Under the pieces are notes generated by a model that did not search any database, was not told the origin of the DNA, and saw only the letters and a program-made list of their open reading frames with translations. A DNA stretch of 64,000 nt from assembly GCF_900142235.1 (NCBI RefSeq), contig NZ_FRAE01000012.1, positions 1-64,000 on the forward strand, given 5' to 3'. The translations under genes were made by a program, and so were the position numbers. Positions 18,027 to 26,067 of this stretch are shown one piece after another. The stretch's first letter is position 1. Each line of letters starts with the position of its first letter. This DNA is from Tepidibacter formicigenes DSM 15518. Lineage in GTDB: Bacteria; Bacillota; Clostridia; Peptostreptococcales; Peptostreptococcaceae.

Positions 18027-19853
18027 TTATATAATTCCTCCCGAACGTGAACGCCTACCACGTTTTTTAGTCTGCACGGCTGACGTTTCTTTTTTATCTT
18101 GCTTTTTAAGTACCGGATTCGCTATTTCAAGCGCAACCGTCGCATAGTTACGAACGTCAAGTGGCTCATTTCGTTTATATCCGCTGTTTTTTAGCTTCCA
18201 TACATATTGTGCTTTACCTCGTTTATAGGTCATTACCATTTTTTCAGCAGTTAAACCTTTAAAATATTCTTCCGTATAACCTCTGTCTTTCTCTTTTGGA
18301 AAATGACAATAGTTCGGTCCTTCTTCCTTTACCGCTAATCTCTGATATAGCAATGATTTTCCTGTATCGACTCCAATAGTAAACAAAGGTGTTTTCTCTC
18401 TGTTTGATGTTGATGGCTTGCTGTAGTAAGGAACTTCCGCTCCTCCTTTACCTTTAATAGCAAAAATGCGGCGTGCTGTCCTCGGTTTGCAAAATTTATA
18501 CACTTGGTTAGTAAAATGTCCTCCACTATCTATACATGTGCAAATGATTTTTAATTTTGCGCCATCTGCTCTGGTAAATGTTTGATTGAGGAACGTATCT
18601 AGTTCGTCCCATATGCCTTTTAGCTTCAAGTCTCCATATATTACTTGATATTTTATTCCCCAGCTTTCTTTACCTTCGCCCCATCCAACAACTTCAATTT
18701 CGAATCTATCATCTTGCGTGTCAACTCCTGCGGTTAAGCAAATTACCTCTTCCGGAACTTCGCAATTATATTTTTCTCGGCGCTTGTAGAGGTCGTCTTT
18801 TTCAAGTTGTTCGCCTTGTTCTTCCCACGTTTGCCCCATTTCTGTATTGGTCCAAACTTTTAATAATTCGATATTTCCCTTTTTCTTTTCTTCATTTGCT
18901 GTCAAAAACTTTTGAACTATCTCTTTCCACTCGACAAACAAAGAGGCAAGGGCATTTAGATGAAATCCTCTAACTTTTCTCTCTGGGTATTTTGCAATAA
19001 ACTTACCTTTCTGGAACTGTTCCTTCCAATCAATCTCATTTGATACAACGCCACACTTTTCACATACGTGTGAAATATCGTCAAGATTATTTTTATCAAA
19101 TACCACCCTTCCCCATTTTAACGGCTGATATTCTCCACACTCTGGACAAGGTACGCACCATTCCTCTTGCGTGCTATGTTCAAACTCAACCTCTATTCGC
19201 GAAAGTCCTTTAATAGTGGGTGTACTTACGCATATTTCTTTCTTATTCCAAAATGTCGTAAGTCTTTTCCCAGCCAATAGAAGTGGGTCACCTTCATTCC
19301 CCGCGGTTGCTGGGTAGCGGTCTATTTCATCCGCAAGCAATATTCTAATAGGTCGAGACGCAAGAGAAGAAGCTGAATTTGCTCCAACCATCGTGACATG
19401 TCCACCCGGAAATATTTTTTGCAAAATCGTGTTCCCACTGTTTCTGCTTTTGTCATTCACTCTATCTTTCAGTACCGGCGTATCTCTCAACATAGGAGAA
19501 AGCCTGTCCTTGCTAAATGTTTCCGCCATTTGTATCGTTGGTTGTAGCACCATAATCGGGCTAGGGTCATAATGCATATAATATCCTATAGGATTTAAAA
19601 TAAACCCATCCGTTTTCCCTAACTGTGCCGCACTCATTACGACAACTTTTTGCACCTTTATATCAGAAATCGCGTCCATGATTTCTCTTTGATATGGTGC
19701 TTTTGTTGTTTTCCATTTGCCCGGCTCTGCGGATGATTCAGAAGAAAGACGGCGGTATTCATCCGCCCACTGTGAAATTGTCATATTTGGCGGCGGCTTC
19801 AACACTGAAAATATCCTTGCGAATAAATCAACTGTCGCTTTCTTCATCGTCAT
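18027..19853 (-). CDS. Terminase large subunit, GpA family
   Basis: A 608-residue protein of the lambda GpA terminase family: ISQWADEYRRLSSESSAEPGKWKTTKAPYQREIMDAI at the start, then the ATPase segment with VVVMSAAQLGKTDGF as Walker A-like and IRILLADEIDRYP as Walker B. A Cys4 zinc site is present (CPECGEY...CEKCG), and the nuclease part contains LTAGVDTQDDRFEIEVVGW. It cuts and packages phage DNA together with a small subunit. The choice between the ATGs at 19853 and 19847 is unclear. It overlaps the Nu1-like gene. Confidence 0.95.
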   Translation of the reverse strand: MTMKKATVDLFARIFSVLKPPPNMTISQWADEYRRLSSESSAEPGKWKTTKAPYQREIMDAISDIKVQKVVVMSAAQLGKTDGFILNPIGYYMHYDPSPIMVLQPTIQMAETFSKDRLSPMLRDTPVLKDRVNDKSRNSGNTILQKIFPGGHVTMVGANSASSLASRPIRILLADEIDRYPATAGNEGDPLLLAGKRLTTFWNKKEICVSTPTIKGLSRIEVEFEHSTQEEWCVPCPECGEYQPLKWGRVVFDKNNLDDISHVCEKCGVVSNEIDWKEQFQKGKFIAKYPERKVRGFHLNALASLFVEWKEIVQKFLTANEEKKKGNIELLKVWTNTEMGQTWEEQGEQLEKDDLYKRREKYNCEVPEEVICLTAGVDTQDDRFEIEVVGWGEGKESWGIKYQVIYGDLKLKGIWDELDTFLNQTFTRADGAKLKIICTCIDSGGHFTNQVYKFCKPRTARRIFAIKGKGGAEVPYYSKPSTSNREKTPLFTIGVDTGKSLLYQRLAVKEEGPNYCHFPKEKDRGYTEEYFKGLTAEKMVMTYKRGKAQYVWKLKNSGYKRNEPLDVRNYATVALEIANPVLKKQDKKETSAVQTKKRGRRSRSGGII

Positions 19854-20328
19854 TCACCCTCTCTCCGAAAACTGTTTTAAAATCTGAAAGCTCGTCTAGT
19901 GATTCATCAATATGCTCTTTTAGTATTTTGAATATCTCTGTTTTGTCTTTTTTTTTGCTTAAAATTGGTGAAAGTTTTGCAGGTATTGCCATTAAACGAC
20001 TTTTGAAATTAATGAGCATATCAGTCATTACGACTTCTATATCGTCCGAACTATGCAATTTATTTTCTTTTATCTTTAATTCAAACTCTTCATTCAATCG
20101 CTTGGCACGCACTAACTTTGCGCGTTCTGTATAGTAGTCAATGTTCTCTTCTGTTTCGGGGTTACGTTTTCTTAGATAATTTATATATCTGTGTACCGTG
20201 GGAATGAGTTCATAAAGTCCGTTGCTGTTTGGATATTCTTCAATGATTTTTTCGTCCCTCAATTGCCGCACTCTTCGTTCTGAAATATCAAGAAAACGCG
20301 CAATCGCTTTTGCGTTGTAAAGTTTCAA
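19828..20328 (-). CDS. Terminase small subunit-like (Nu1 type)
   Basis: About 166 residues. The N-terminal winged-helix pattern YNAKAIARFLDISERRVRQLRDEKII...GLYELIPTVHRYINYLR resembles lambda gpNu1, the cos-binding small terminase. It is followed by a charged helical region (RAKRLNEEFELKIKENKL) and a C-terminal helix. The TTG at 20328 is preferred, with GGGGGTG six bases upstream; the GTG at 20337 overlaps that ribosome site. It overlaps the GpA gene, consistent with a Nu1-A pair. Confidence 0.82.
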   Translation of the reverse strand: MKLYNAKAIARFLDISERRVRQLRDEKIIEEYPNSNGLYELIPTVHRYINYLRKRNPETEENIDYYTERAKLVRAKRLNEEFELKIKENKLHSSDDIEVVMTDMLINFKSRLMAIPAKLSPILSKKKDKTEIFKILKEHIDESLDELSDFKTVFGERVNDDEESDS

Positions 20329-20496
20329 AAGCAACACCCCCTTCTTTTTTTATTTTTTGAACACCCCCTTATAAAATTTTTCCGCAAATTCCGGAAGTGG
20401 TTTTTTGTATTTTATATCTAGGCAAATCCCGGGCGTCAGCGGACCCGCAGGCTTTATATTTCGCTGGAAGAACCTATGGTTTTTTTAGCATATACC
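20329..20496. other. Gap between two small-terminase genes with a GC-rich island (candidate cos)
   Basis: The gap is AT-rich except for 20421-20452, where CCCGGGCGTC, GCGGACCCGC and a GCAGGC end stand out. Phages with Nu1/GpA terminases cut at cos sites close to the small terminase gene. No coding sequence was found here. The cleavage site cannot be identified by eye. Confidence 0.35.
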
Positions 20497-21258
20497 TTAA
20501 ATTTCTTCTGTTCCATCATCTTTGGTATCGTCAATCTCTCCTGTTTCTGGGTCTATGTTGAATACCCCTTTTAGTTTTTGTTTTGCAAGGCGATATTTTT
20601 TTTCTTCGAGTTCTATACGTCGCCTGTCGAGTTCGTATGACTTTATACTGTCAAGAAGCTTTATTATTCTGCCATGTATTTTATTCAACTCTGCCTCTAA
20701 CCTTAAAGTCCTATCGAACGGACTTGCTTTTACAACTGTTTTCATGGCTGTTTTTAATTCTTCTATGTTACTCCTCTGTTTTTGCTTCTTTTTATCCTCC
20801 TGCTTTGGCACAAGCATTTCAACAACCTTGTCCACGTGCAATGCCTCTTCATTCTCCTGCTCTAAAGCTTTAATTTTCCTTTTCAAATCATTTTCTTTTG
20901 CTATTAGCAATTGAAGTTCTCTCAACATATTTTCTTGTGTGTTCAGCGTAATTGATTCTATATACGCCCTTTCCTCTGGCGGTAAATCGTCAAGATGTAC
21001 GGTTGAATATGCACCGTGCGTTTCTGCGTTCTTATTCCGGAGAGGTGCGCCATGCCCTGTTGCGTTTTTATTCCCGGGTTGTCCTCCGCGCTTCTTCTTC
21101 CCAAGTTCTGCTTTCCAATCATCTTGACTTTTCCATTTTCTTATACTGCTTTCTGGCACTCCTGCTTCTTCTGCCAATTCTTTTGTCTTTATTTTCCCTC
21201 CGCTTTCAATCCATTTTTTCTTCACAACTTCCCGCATTGGATGTCTCGGTCTTGCCAC
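20497..21258 (-). CDS. Terminase small subunit-like protein (PBSX XtmA-type N-terminus)
   Basis: A 253-residue protein with KKKWIESGGKIKTKELAEEAGVPESSIRKWKSQDDWK, the helix-turn-helix N-terminal domain of PBSX-type small terminases, then GGQPGNKNATGHGAPLRNKNAETHGAY, also typical. The C-terminal half is a long coiled coil (LRELQLLIAKENDLKRKIKALEQENEE and RTLRLEAELNKIHGRIIKLLDS). It is the first late gene. A second small-terminase-like gene follows before the large subunit, which is unusual; one of the two may have another role in DNA recognition. Confidence 0.82.
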   Translation of the reverse strand: MARPRHPMREVVKKKWIESGGKIKTKELAEEAGVPESSIRKWKSQDDWKAELGKKKRGGQPGNKNATGHGAPLRNKNAETHGAYSTVHLDDLPPEERAYIESITLNTQENMLRELQLLIAKENDLKRKIKALEQENEEALHVDKVVEMLVPKQEDKKKQKQRSNIEELKTAMKTVVKASPFDRTLRLEAELNKIHGRIIKLLDSIKSYELDRRRIELEEKKYRLAKQKLKGVFNIDPETGEIDDTKDDGTEEI

Positions 21259-21319
21259 TGGCTCTTCCCCTCCTTTCGTTTGTTTTTCTATTTTGCTTTT
21301 CGTTACCTTTCCGGAAGCA

Positions 21320-21353
21320 AAAAAATAATGAGCCTAGAATCAAATAGGCTCAT
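21320..21353 (-). terminator. Terminator between the late activator gene and the late operon
   Basis: On the minus strand ATGAGCCTA, an eight-base loop, TAGGCTCAT and then TATTTTTTT. It ends the early transcript that carries the ArpU/RinA-like gene, so the late operon must start from its own promoter, or read through. Confidence 0.85.
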
Positions 21354-21413
21354 GTGGTATAGATTTCCATACTACAAATATACCGCATAAAAAGCGGACA
21401 AAACGGACAAAAT
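21354..21413 (-). promoter_or_regulatory. Putative late promoter region with tandem repeat
   Basis: Two adjacent copies of CGGACAAAA (21395-21403 and 21404-21412, plus strand) lie between the activator gene stop and the terminator before the terminase genes. No classical -35/-10 pair is obvious for the minus strand, which fits an activator-dependent late promoter. RinA/ArpU-like proteins act at this position in related phages; binding to these repeats is inference. Confidence 0.4.
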
Positions 21414-21833
21414 TCAGTTTTTTTTAAAATATCTTTTGATTCTTTTTCTAGGTGTATCTCCGTTAGGATAACCGTACACTTTTAGAGCGACCATGCTCCA
21501 TGTCATTCCTTTTATGTACCTTAATTCTATAATTTGGCGCACTTTACTATCTTCTATATTCTCGATAAAATTTTCTATTTCTTCTAACTCGCGATATAGT
21601 TTTAATTTTCTATCATTTAATCTTTCTGTTACTCTTTTTATCTTATCTCGTCTTTTGATATTAACTCCTGTTATTTTGATTGTATGTTCTGTATACGGAA
21701 ATGATTTCGAAGAAGCCCGTACGACATCCGATACAATTTCCTCTGATTCTTGTTGCATTTCTAAAATTCTATTCTCTAATATTTTGATTTCTTTTATTTT
21801 ATCTTTAAATTGTTCAAGTTTTTTTAAATCCAT
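21414..21833 (-). CDS. ArpU/RinA-like phage late transcription activator
   Basis: A 139-residue protein. The N-terminal two thirds are helical and charged (LEQFKDKIKEIKILENRILEMQ). The C-terminal SKVRQIIELRYIKGMTWSMVALKVYGYPNGDTPRKRIKRYF is the sigma-70 region 4-like helix-turn-helix of the ArpU/RinA family, which turns on late genes. It starts at ATG 21833, with AGAGGG upstream. It is the last gene before the late operon and ends 60 bases before the terminator, a typical place for this regulator. Confidence 0.85.
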   Translation of the reverse strand: MDLKKLEQFKDKIKEIKILENRILEMQQESEEIVSDVVRASSKSFPYTEHTIKITGVNIKRRDKIKRVTERLNDRKLKLYRELEEIENFIENIEDSKVRQIIELRYIKGMTWSMVALKVYGYPNGDTPRKRIKRYFKKN

Positions 21834-21920
21834 TATATGCAACCCTCTTTCTTTAATTATTGTTAAGGCGGTCTATTTACCCATTTGAATGGTATTAATC
21901 GCCTTGTTGTTTTCATTTTT

Positions 21921-22982
21921 TCACCCTCTCTTCTGTGCTTGGGTTTTTAACCACTTCATACATATTCCATGGCGTTCCTCTATATCGCTTTGATTACATT
22001 CAAACGCATAATCACAAAACCTTCCTACGCCATCACATCTACAGCATATAAACTCCACCATTTCTGAAATATTCATCCCTTTTATAATTTCAAATATCGT
22101 GGGAAATGGTTGAGGCTCTGGGATTTCTTTTTTAACCTCTGCTTTCTTGCCCTCTCCCTCTGTTTTTATTTTCTTTTCCTCTTCTTGTATTGTTTCTTCT
22201 GCCGCTTCCTTCTGGTCCTCTTCCTGCTCTGCATTTTCTTTATTCTCTTCTGCTATTGTTTTTATTTCTGCCTTTTTCTCTTTTACATCGTTTATTGATA
22301 TATTACCTTTTTCCATGTATTTTTTAAAAACTTCTTGTTGTGCTTCTTTTGGTAAAGTCGAAATTTCATATGCTGTTGATATATTGATTTTCTGTTCCTT
22401 AAACTCTTCCTTGAAATCCTCCGAAAGCTTTTTCGATATACTGTCCATCCTGCCCACTTGCGCCGCTGATGTCTTTAATGTTTTAGCAACTAATTCTCTT
22501 ACTCTACCCGGCAACTTCTCTTTCTTCTTATATCTTTCTAGTAACTCTTTCAATCTTTCTGCTTGTTGTGTCTTTTCCCAATCCGTCAACTGTCTTGCTG
22601 TTGCATTTGTCGTTATTAGCAATAGTTGCTCTTTTATTTCGTCCAGTTCAGTTTCAATAGCACATGGAATAAATTCAAATTCCTTTTTACCTTCTTTCAC
22701 TAAAGCAAGAGAAGCAAGGCGGCGGCGGTGTCCTGCTATAACCTTATATTTTCCATTGTCTAATTGCTTTACTGTTAAATTCTGTTTTATTCCAAACATT
22801 TCAATCGAATCTTTTAATTCCTCTATATCTTCCACGGAATAGAAGTTTTCTTTTGATGGTTCTAAATCAAACACGCTGATTGAAACCACTTTTAATGTTT
22901 TAGACTTCCTTCCTCCCTCTTTTCCCGCCGCTCCATTCAATGATGTTCCACTTAATAATGAATTAAGATTGAACTTTGCCAT
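21921..22982 (-). CDS. ParB/Spo0J-like partition protein
   Basis: A 353-residue protein. Residues 25-115 are a ParB/sulfiredoxin-type domain (FDLEPSKENFYSVEDIEELKDSIEMFGIKQNLTV and the box II-like VIAGHRRRLAS). Next is a KorB-like helical DNA-binding region (TSAAQVGRMDSISKKLS). A Glu/Lys-rich linker follows, and a C-terminal Cys-rich tail of about 60 residues (ICCRCDGVGRFC...CNQSD...GICMKW) that may bind zinc. It directly follows parA with a 36-base gap holding a palindrome. In an integrated phage it may aid partition of an extrachromosomal form, or act as a regulator. Confidence 0.88.
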   Translation of the reverse strand: MAKFNLNSLLSGTSLNGAAGKEGGRKSKTLKVVSISVFDLEPSKENFYSVEDIEELKDSIEMFGIKQNLTVKQLDNGKYKVIAGHRRRLASLALVKEGKKEFEFIPCAIETELDEIKEQLLLITTNATARQLTDWEKTQQAERLKELLERYKKKEKLPGRVRELVAKTLKTSAAQVGRMDSISKKLSEDFKEEFKEQKINISTAYEISTLPKEAQQEVFKKYMEKGNISINDVKEKKAEIKTIAEENKENAEQEEDQKEAAEETIQEEEKKIKTEGEGKKAEVKKEIPEPQPFPTIFEIIKGMNISEMVEFICCRCDGVGRFCDYAFECNQSDIEERHGICMKWLKTQAQKRG

Positions 22983-22999
22983 TTTCGCACCTCCGTTTT

Positions 23000-23016
23000 G
23001 TGACCGAATCGGACAC
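23000..23016. promoter_or_regulatory. Palindrome between parA and parB (candidate parS/operator)
   Basis: GTGACCGAATCGGACAC has the form GTGnCCGAnTCGGnCAC, pairing at 14 of 16 non-central positions. It lies in the short gap between the parA stop and the parB ribosome site. The half-site TCGGACA resembles the CGGACA of the tandem repeat at 21395-21412. Confidence 0.45.
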
Positions 23017-23018
23017 TT

Positions 23019-23780
23019 TTATTTACTTAAATATTCTTCAACAAACTTCAAATAATCTCTTGCCGCTCCACAACGTCTTGAATATTCAATAATAGGAGTT
23101 GTTGCGAAAGTGCTTTCGTCCACTTTTTCAGTGCGGCGTATATGCGTATTAAATACCGGATATTCTGTTTGAGTTTTTAACCACTCTTCCCCTTGTTTAT
23201 TAACTTCGTTTCTTTGATAACATGTAACAAGGCAACCTCTTAAACATAAACCCGGGTTCAAGTCCTCTTTGGTATTCTCAATTTGTTCTTTCAGTTCTGC
23301 CAGACCATCGAAAGCAAATTTGTCAATCTTAATCGGTATTAATATATCATCAGAAGCTACAAGAGCGTTTATGGTGCTTATATTGATGTCTGGGGCATTA
23401 TCTATAATGCAATAGTCATATTCATCCTCTACAGAGCGTAGCGCTGTTTTGAATCGCGTTTGTTGCGGTCTTGTAGTATCAAGCATTACTTCAAGGTTTG
23501 CTTTAAGTAATGTCATGTTTGCTGGTATAAGGTCCAGATTCGCGTATTGTGTATGCGCAATTATTTCATCAAGGTTTACATTGTGTGTTGTCATAAGTTC
23601 TGCAACGCTAGGTTTATCATAACTGTGTAACCCAAACATCTTTGAAGCATTTCCCTGTTTATCATTATCCACAAGAAGAACACGTTTATTGTGGACAACT
23701 GCAAGTATATGTGCAATATTTGTTGCTGAAATAGTTTTTGCCACTCCACCTTTTAAATTAATAATTGATATAGTTTTCAT
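23019..23780 (-). CDS. ParA/Soj-type partition ATPase
   Basis: A 253-residue protein of the deviant Walker ATPase family: KGGVAKT at residues 10-16 (with Thr rather than Ser next), VLLVDNDKQGNASKMFG as the A' motif, and DYCIIDNAP as Walker B. The family binds ATP and DNA non-specifically and moves ParB-DNA complexes. There is no N-terminal helix-turn-helix, so it is the small chromosomal/plasmid type Ib-like form. It starts at ATG 23780, with GGAGG upstream, and is followed by parB. Confidence 0.93.
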   Translation of the reverse strand: MKTISIINLKGGVAKTISATNIAHILAVVHNKRVLLVDNDKQGNASKMFGLHSYDKPSVAELMTTHNVNLDEIIAHTQYANLDLIPANMTLLKANLEVMLDTTRPQQTRFKTALRSVEDEYDYCIIDNAPDINISTINALVASDDILIPIKIDKFAFDGLAELKEQIENTKEDLNPGLCLRGCLVTCYQRNEVNKQGEEWLKTQTEYPVFNTHIRRTEKVDESTFATTPIIEYSRRCGAARDYLKFVEEYLSK

Positions 23781-23797
23781 CGTTGTTTTTCCTCCTA

Positions 23798-24049
23798 TTA
23801 TTTTAAATTCTTAAAACCGAAATTTCTTTCTAGGTAAGTAACACTTTGGGTGTCTCTCGGGTCGCATAATGGTTGTATTTGAATATAGTTCCCGCTTCCA
23901 TCTAACTCATATCGAAATTCAACTTTCCCGGTTTTGAGATAATGAACGCAAGCTATATCCGTTATCCTCTTCACTTCTCCTGTATTAGCCTCTTTTACCT
24001 TGTCCCCTATTTCAAAAGGACACGTTGCATTGAATGTTGCTATTTGCAT
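23798..24049 (-). CDS. Small phage protein, unknown
   Basis: An 83-residue protein that I do not recognise. It contains FEIGDKVKEANTGEVKRITDIACVHYLKTGKVEFRYELDGSG, which suggests a small all-beta fold of the type seen in KOW/Tudor-like phage proteins. It is two bases from the metallopeptidase-like gene and 17 bases from parA, so it belongs to the early operon. Confidence 0.65.
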   Translation of the reverse strand: MQIATFNATCPFEIGDKVKEANTGEVKRITDIACVHYLKTGKVEFRYELDGSGNYIQIQPLCDPRDTQSVTYLERNFGFKNLK

Positions 24050-24051
24050 TT

Positions 24052-24960
24052 TTATTCCCCCTGCTCACTTATATATCGCTTGCCTTTTGAAGTTATAACA
24101 TATGGATATAGTCTCACACCATCAACAACGCTTGCTTTAAACATTCCTATTGAAATATCTATGCATTCCAATTCATCTTCATATTCAAACCCATCTTCGG
24201 TCCCTTTCTCGTATTTCGCAACCTCTACTGTAACCCCATTATCTTCATGCTTTAATTGCCACTCTATTTGTATTTTTTGGAATGCTTTGTTCCATTCAGT
24301 GTTATGTTCTGATTCCTCGCCAGCAATTATATGAGCCAATTCATGTGCCAAAACTTCAATCATTGCTTCAAATGGTATATTTGTTGATATATCAATCAAT
24401 GGTGTGCTGTCGTCCGCTGGAAATGTAACCATTCCGCATTCTCCAAAATCTTTTCCTTTTAAACTTGGGTTGAACTGTATATCTGCATTTATGTTCGGGT
24501 CTATGTCGTTCATTATTTTTACAATATCTTCAAAAGGATTATTGATGTATTTAATCATGTTTTTCACCTCTTCTCTGATAACCTCTAATTCCTCAACATC
24601 CTCTTTCTCAAAGCACATCGGGCAACCTGGGTTATATTTTCCAGCTTTCCAATCTGCAATAAATTCTTCCTTTTTCCCTTTGTATCTTGGAAATGGGTGT
24701 GTTTGTTCTGCATGATAAATTCCCATCATCATTTTTTCGTCAACTTCATCATCCCACCCGTAAACATGATAACTTTCGTGATTGTCATAGTCCCAAAGAG
24801 ATAAAAGAAGTACAACGCCGTCAAATTCTTCATATGCCTTCTGTATATTTTCAAAATCTCTGTATGTAAGTCCTTGACCTTTATTCTGCTCTCTGATTTC
24901 ATTAATTGTTTTACCGCCTGTTTTTAAACGGCATTTAATAATTTTCGGCTGATATTTCAC
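24052..24960 (-). CDS. Putative zinc metallopeptidase-like protein
   Basis: A 302-residue protein. The C-terminal half has HELAH at residues 206-210 and a further His at 219 (HELAHIIAGEESEHNTEW), a HExxH plus downstream ligand pattern of zinc peptidases close to the SprT or ImmA/IrrE style. The first 120 residues contain WDYDNHESYHVYGWDDEVDE and a CPMC pair. The role in the phage is unknown; related proteins can process repressors or other proteins. Its 3' end overlaps nothing, but its 5' end overlaps the zinc-ribbon gene by 26 bases. Confidence 0.72.
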   Translation of the reverse strand: MKYQPKIIKCRLKTGGKTINEIREQNKGQGLTYRDFENIQKAYEEFDGVVLLLSLWDYDNHESYHVYGWDDEVDEKMMMGIYHAEQTHPFPRYKGKKEEFIADWKAGKYNPGCPMCFEKEDVEELEVIREEVKNMIKYINNPFEDIVKIMNDIDPNINADIQFNPSLKGKDFGECGMVTFPADDSTPLIDISTNIPFEAMIEVLAHELAHIIAGEESEHNTEWNKAFQKIQIEWQLKHEDNGVTVEVAKYEKGTEDGFEYEDELECIDISIGMFKASVVDGVRLYPYVITSKGKRYISEQGE

Positions 24961-25189
24961 TTTGTTTTCTCCTTTCTAATCTGTTCGCAATGTTTAAAAT
25001 GCTTTCCATGGCAACTCTAATGTTTCCGTCTGTTCCTGCTGTAATGCTTAATATATTTGCAATATCTCTCAATTCTTCTGCAGCTTCAATTTCTTTTTCA
25101 TTTGCTCCGGATTTCCTCATGCATTCTGGACATATCTGTAACCCTTCCGGAACTACATCGCCACATGTAATACATTTGTCTACCGCCAT
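24935..25189 (-). CDS. Small zinc-ribbon protein
   Basis: About 84 residues. CITCGDVVPEGLQICPEC near the N-terminus is a four-cysteine zinc ribbon. The rest is helical (KEIEAAEELRDIANIL...AMESILNIANRLERRK). The ATG at 25189 is chosen for its GGGGAGG ribosome site; a longer start at 25276 has none. It belongs to the early operon, and the function is unknown. Confidence 0.72.
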   Translation of the reverse strand: MAVDKCITCGDVVPEGLQICPECMRKSGANEKEIEAAEELRDIANILSITAGTDGNIRVAMESILNIANRLERRKQSEISAENY

Positions 25190-25209
25190 TTTCTTTTCGC
25201 CTCCCCTTT

Positions 25210-25506
25210 TTATACTGAATAACCCAACATAACCATATTGCCTGTCATTATCGCTCCTATGAAGTATATAAGCCATGCAATGAGTGCAACAAGCAATATA
25301 TTCTCAATCCACCCTGCAAGCTTTAAAAGCCATTTTGCGACTTGTAGAGGATAATACAAATATTCTACTACTTTCCTTTCCTTTCCACCACTCCTGTTGA
25401 TGTCATATGCATTTGCACGTATTCTCAAATTGATTTTCGGTTCAATTCCTCTTCTGATAGTGAATATTACCCAATAGAGAATTACCACTATGTTTCCTAT
25501 TGTCAT
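25210..25506 (-). CDS. Small membrane protein
   Basis: A 98-residue protein with an N-terminal hydrophobic segment (IGNIVVILYWVIFTI) and a longer C-terminal one (ENILLVALIAWLIYFIGAIM), separated by a basic loop. Two membrane spans are likely. It overlaps the start of the RecU-like gene's downstream end by four bases. The function is not recognised; it is placed among replication genes rather than lysis genes, so a holin role is unlikely. Confidence 0.62.
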   Translation of the reverse strand: MTIGNIVVILYWVIFTIRRGIEPKINLRIRANAYDINRSGGKERKVVEYLYYPLQVAKWLLKLAGWIENILLVALIAWLIYFIGAIMTGNMVMLGYSV

Positions 25507-26051
25507 TTTATAGCCCCCTCTTGATTGTTTTTACTTTCTCCATGCACGTAATCCAGAAACAACACCGCTCCTGTGAATCTTACTCGGTACTGCTCCACAT
25601 CTTCTGCGGTTACATATTGCCTCCCATAATGTGCTTTCATATCCCGCCAAATACTCCATGGAATAAAGAAAAACTTGTCTTGAATGCCAATGCATACCCC
25701 CGCTACTGCTCCAAGCTTTTCATGGTATTCAAGCTTCTCCATCTGCGTACTTGTCAAAACACTCCTTTTCATTCTGTCTGTTCTGGTGTACTTTGCTTCA
25801 AAGCATATTGAGCGTCCACCTTTTAAAGTCCCTTGAAAGTCTGGTTGTGCAAGTGACGTGAATCTACCTGTAAATGTCCCGTCTTTGTGTTTCTTTGTCA
25901 CTCTGAACGGCTCCGGCGTTTTCCCCACTTCTGCTTGTCCATTTGCACAATATACCTTACACCCAGCTTTTATGTAAGCTTCAAAATGATGTCCTTGCGC
26001 ATTGTTCACGCTGTTTTGATACCTCTGCATTACTTTTCTTTGGTCGTACAT
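25503..26051 (-). CDS. RecU-like Holliday junction resolvase
   Basis: A 182-residue protein. The segment QPDFQGTLKGGRSICFEAKYT matches the catalytic PDF..-ExK core of the RecU/Hjc-like resolvases. The rest of the protein, with STQMEKLEYHEKLGAVAGVCIGI and an FFFIPW strand, also follows the RecU pattern. It cuts four-way DNA junctions in phage recombination or replication. The ATG at 26051 is favoured over a GTG at 26060 that abuts its ribosome site. It lies next to the HUH Rep gene. Confidence 0.82.
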   Translation of the reverse strand: MYDQRKVMQRYQNSVNNAQGHHFEAYIKAGCKVYCANGQAEVGKTPEPFRVTKKHKDGTFTGRFTSLAQPDFQGTLKGGRSICFEAKYTRTDRMKRSVLTSTQMEKLEYHEKLGAVAGVCIGIQDKFFFIPWSIWRDMKAHYGRQYVTAEDVEQYRVRFTGAVLFLDYVHGESKNNQEGAIK

Positions 26052-26067
26052 TTCTTTCACGCTCCCT

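Noticed and set aside
24052-24960. The HELAH protein as an endolysin
   Set aside because: It is in the early replication region, lacks a signal or wall-binding part, and has no peptidoglycan-hydrolase motif beyond HExxH.
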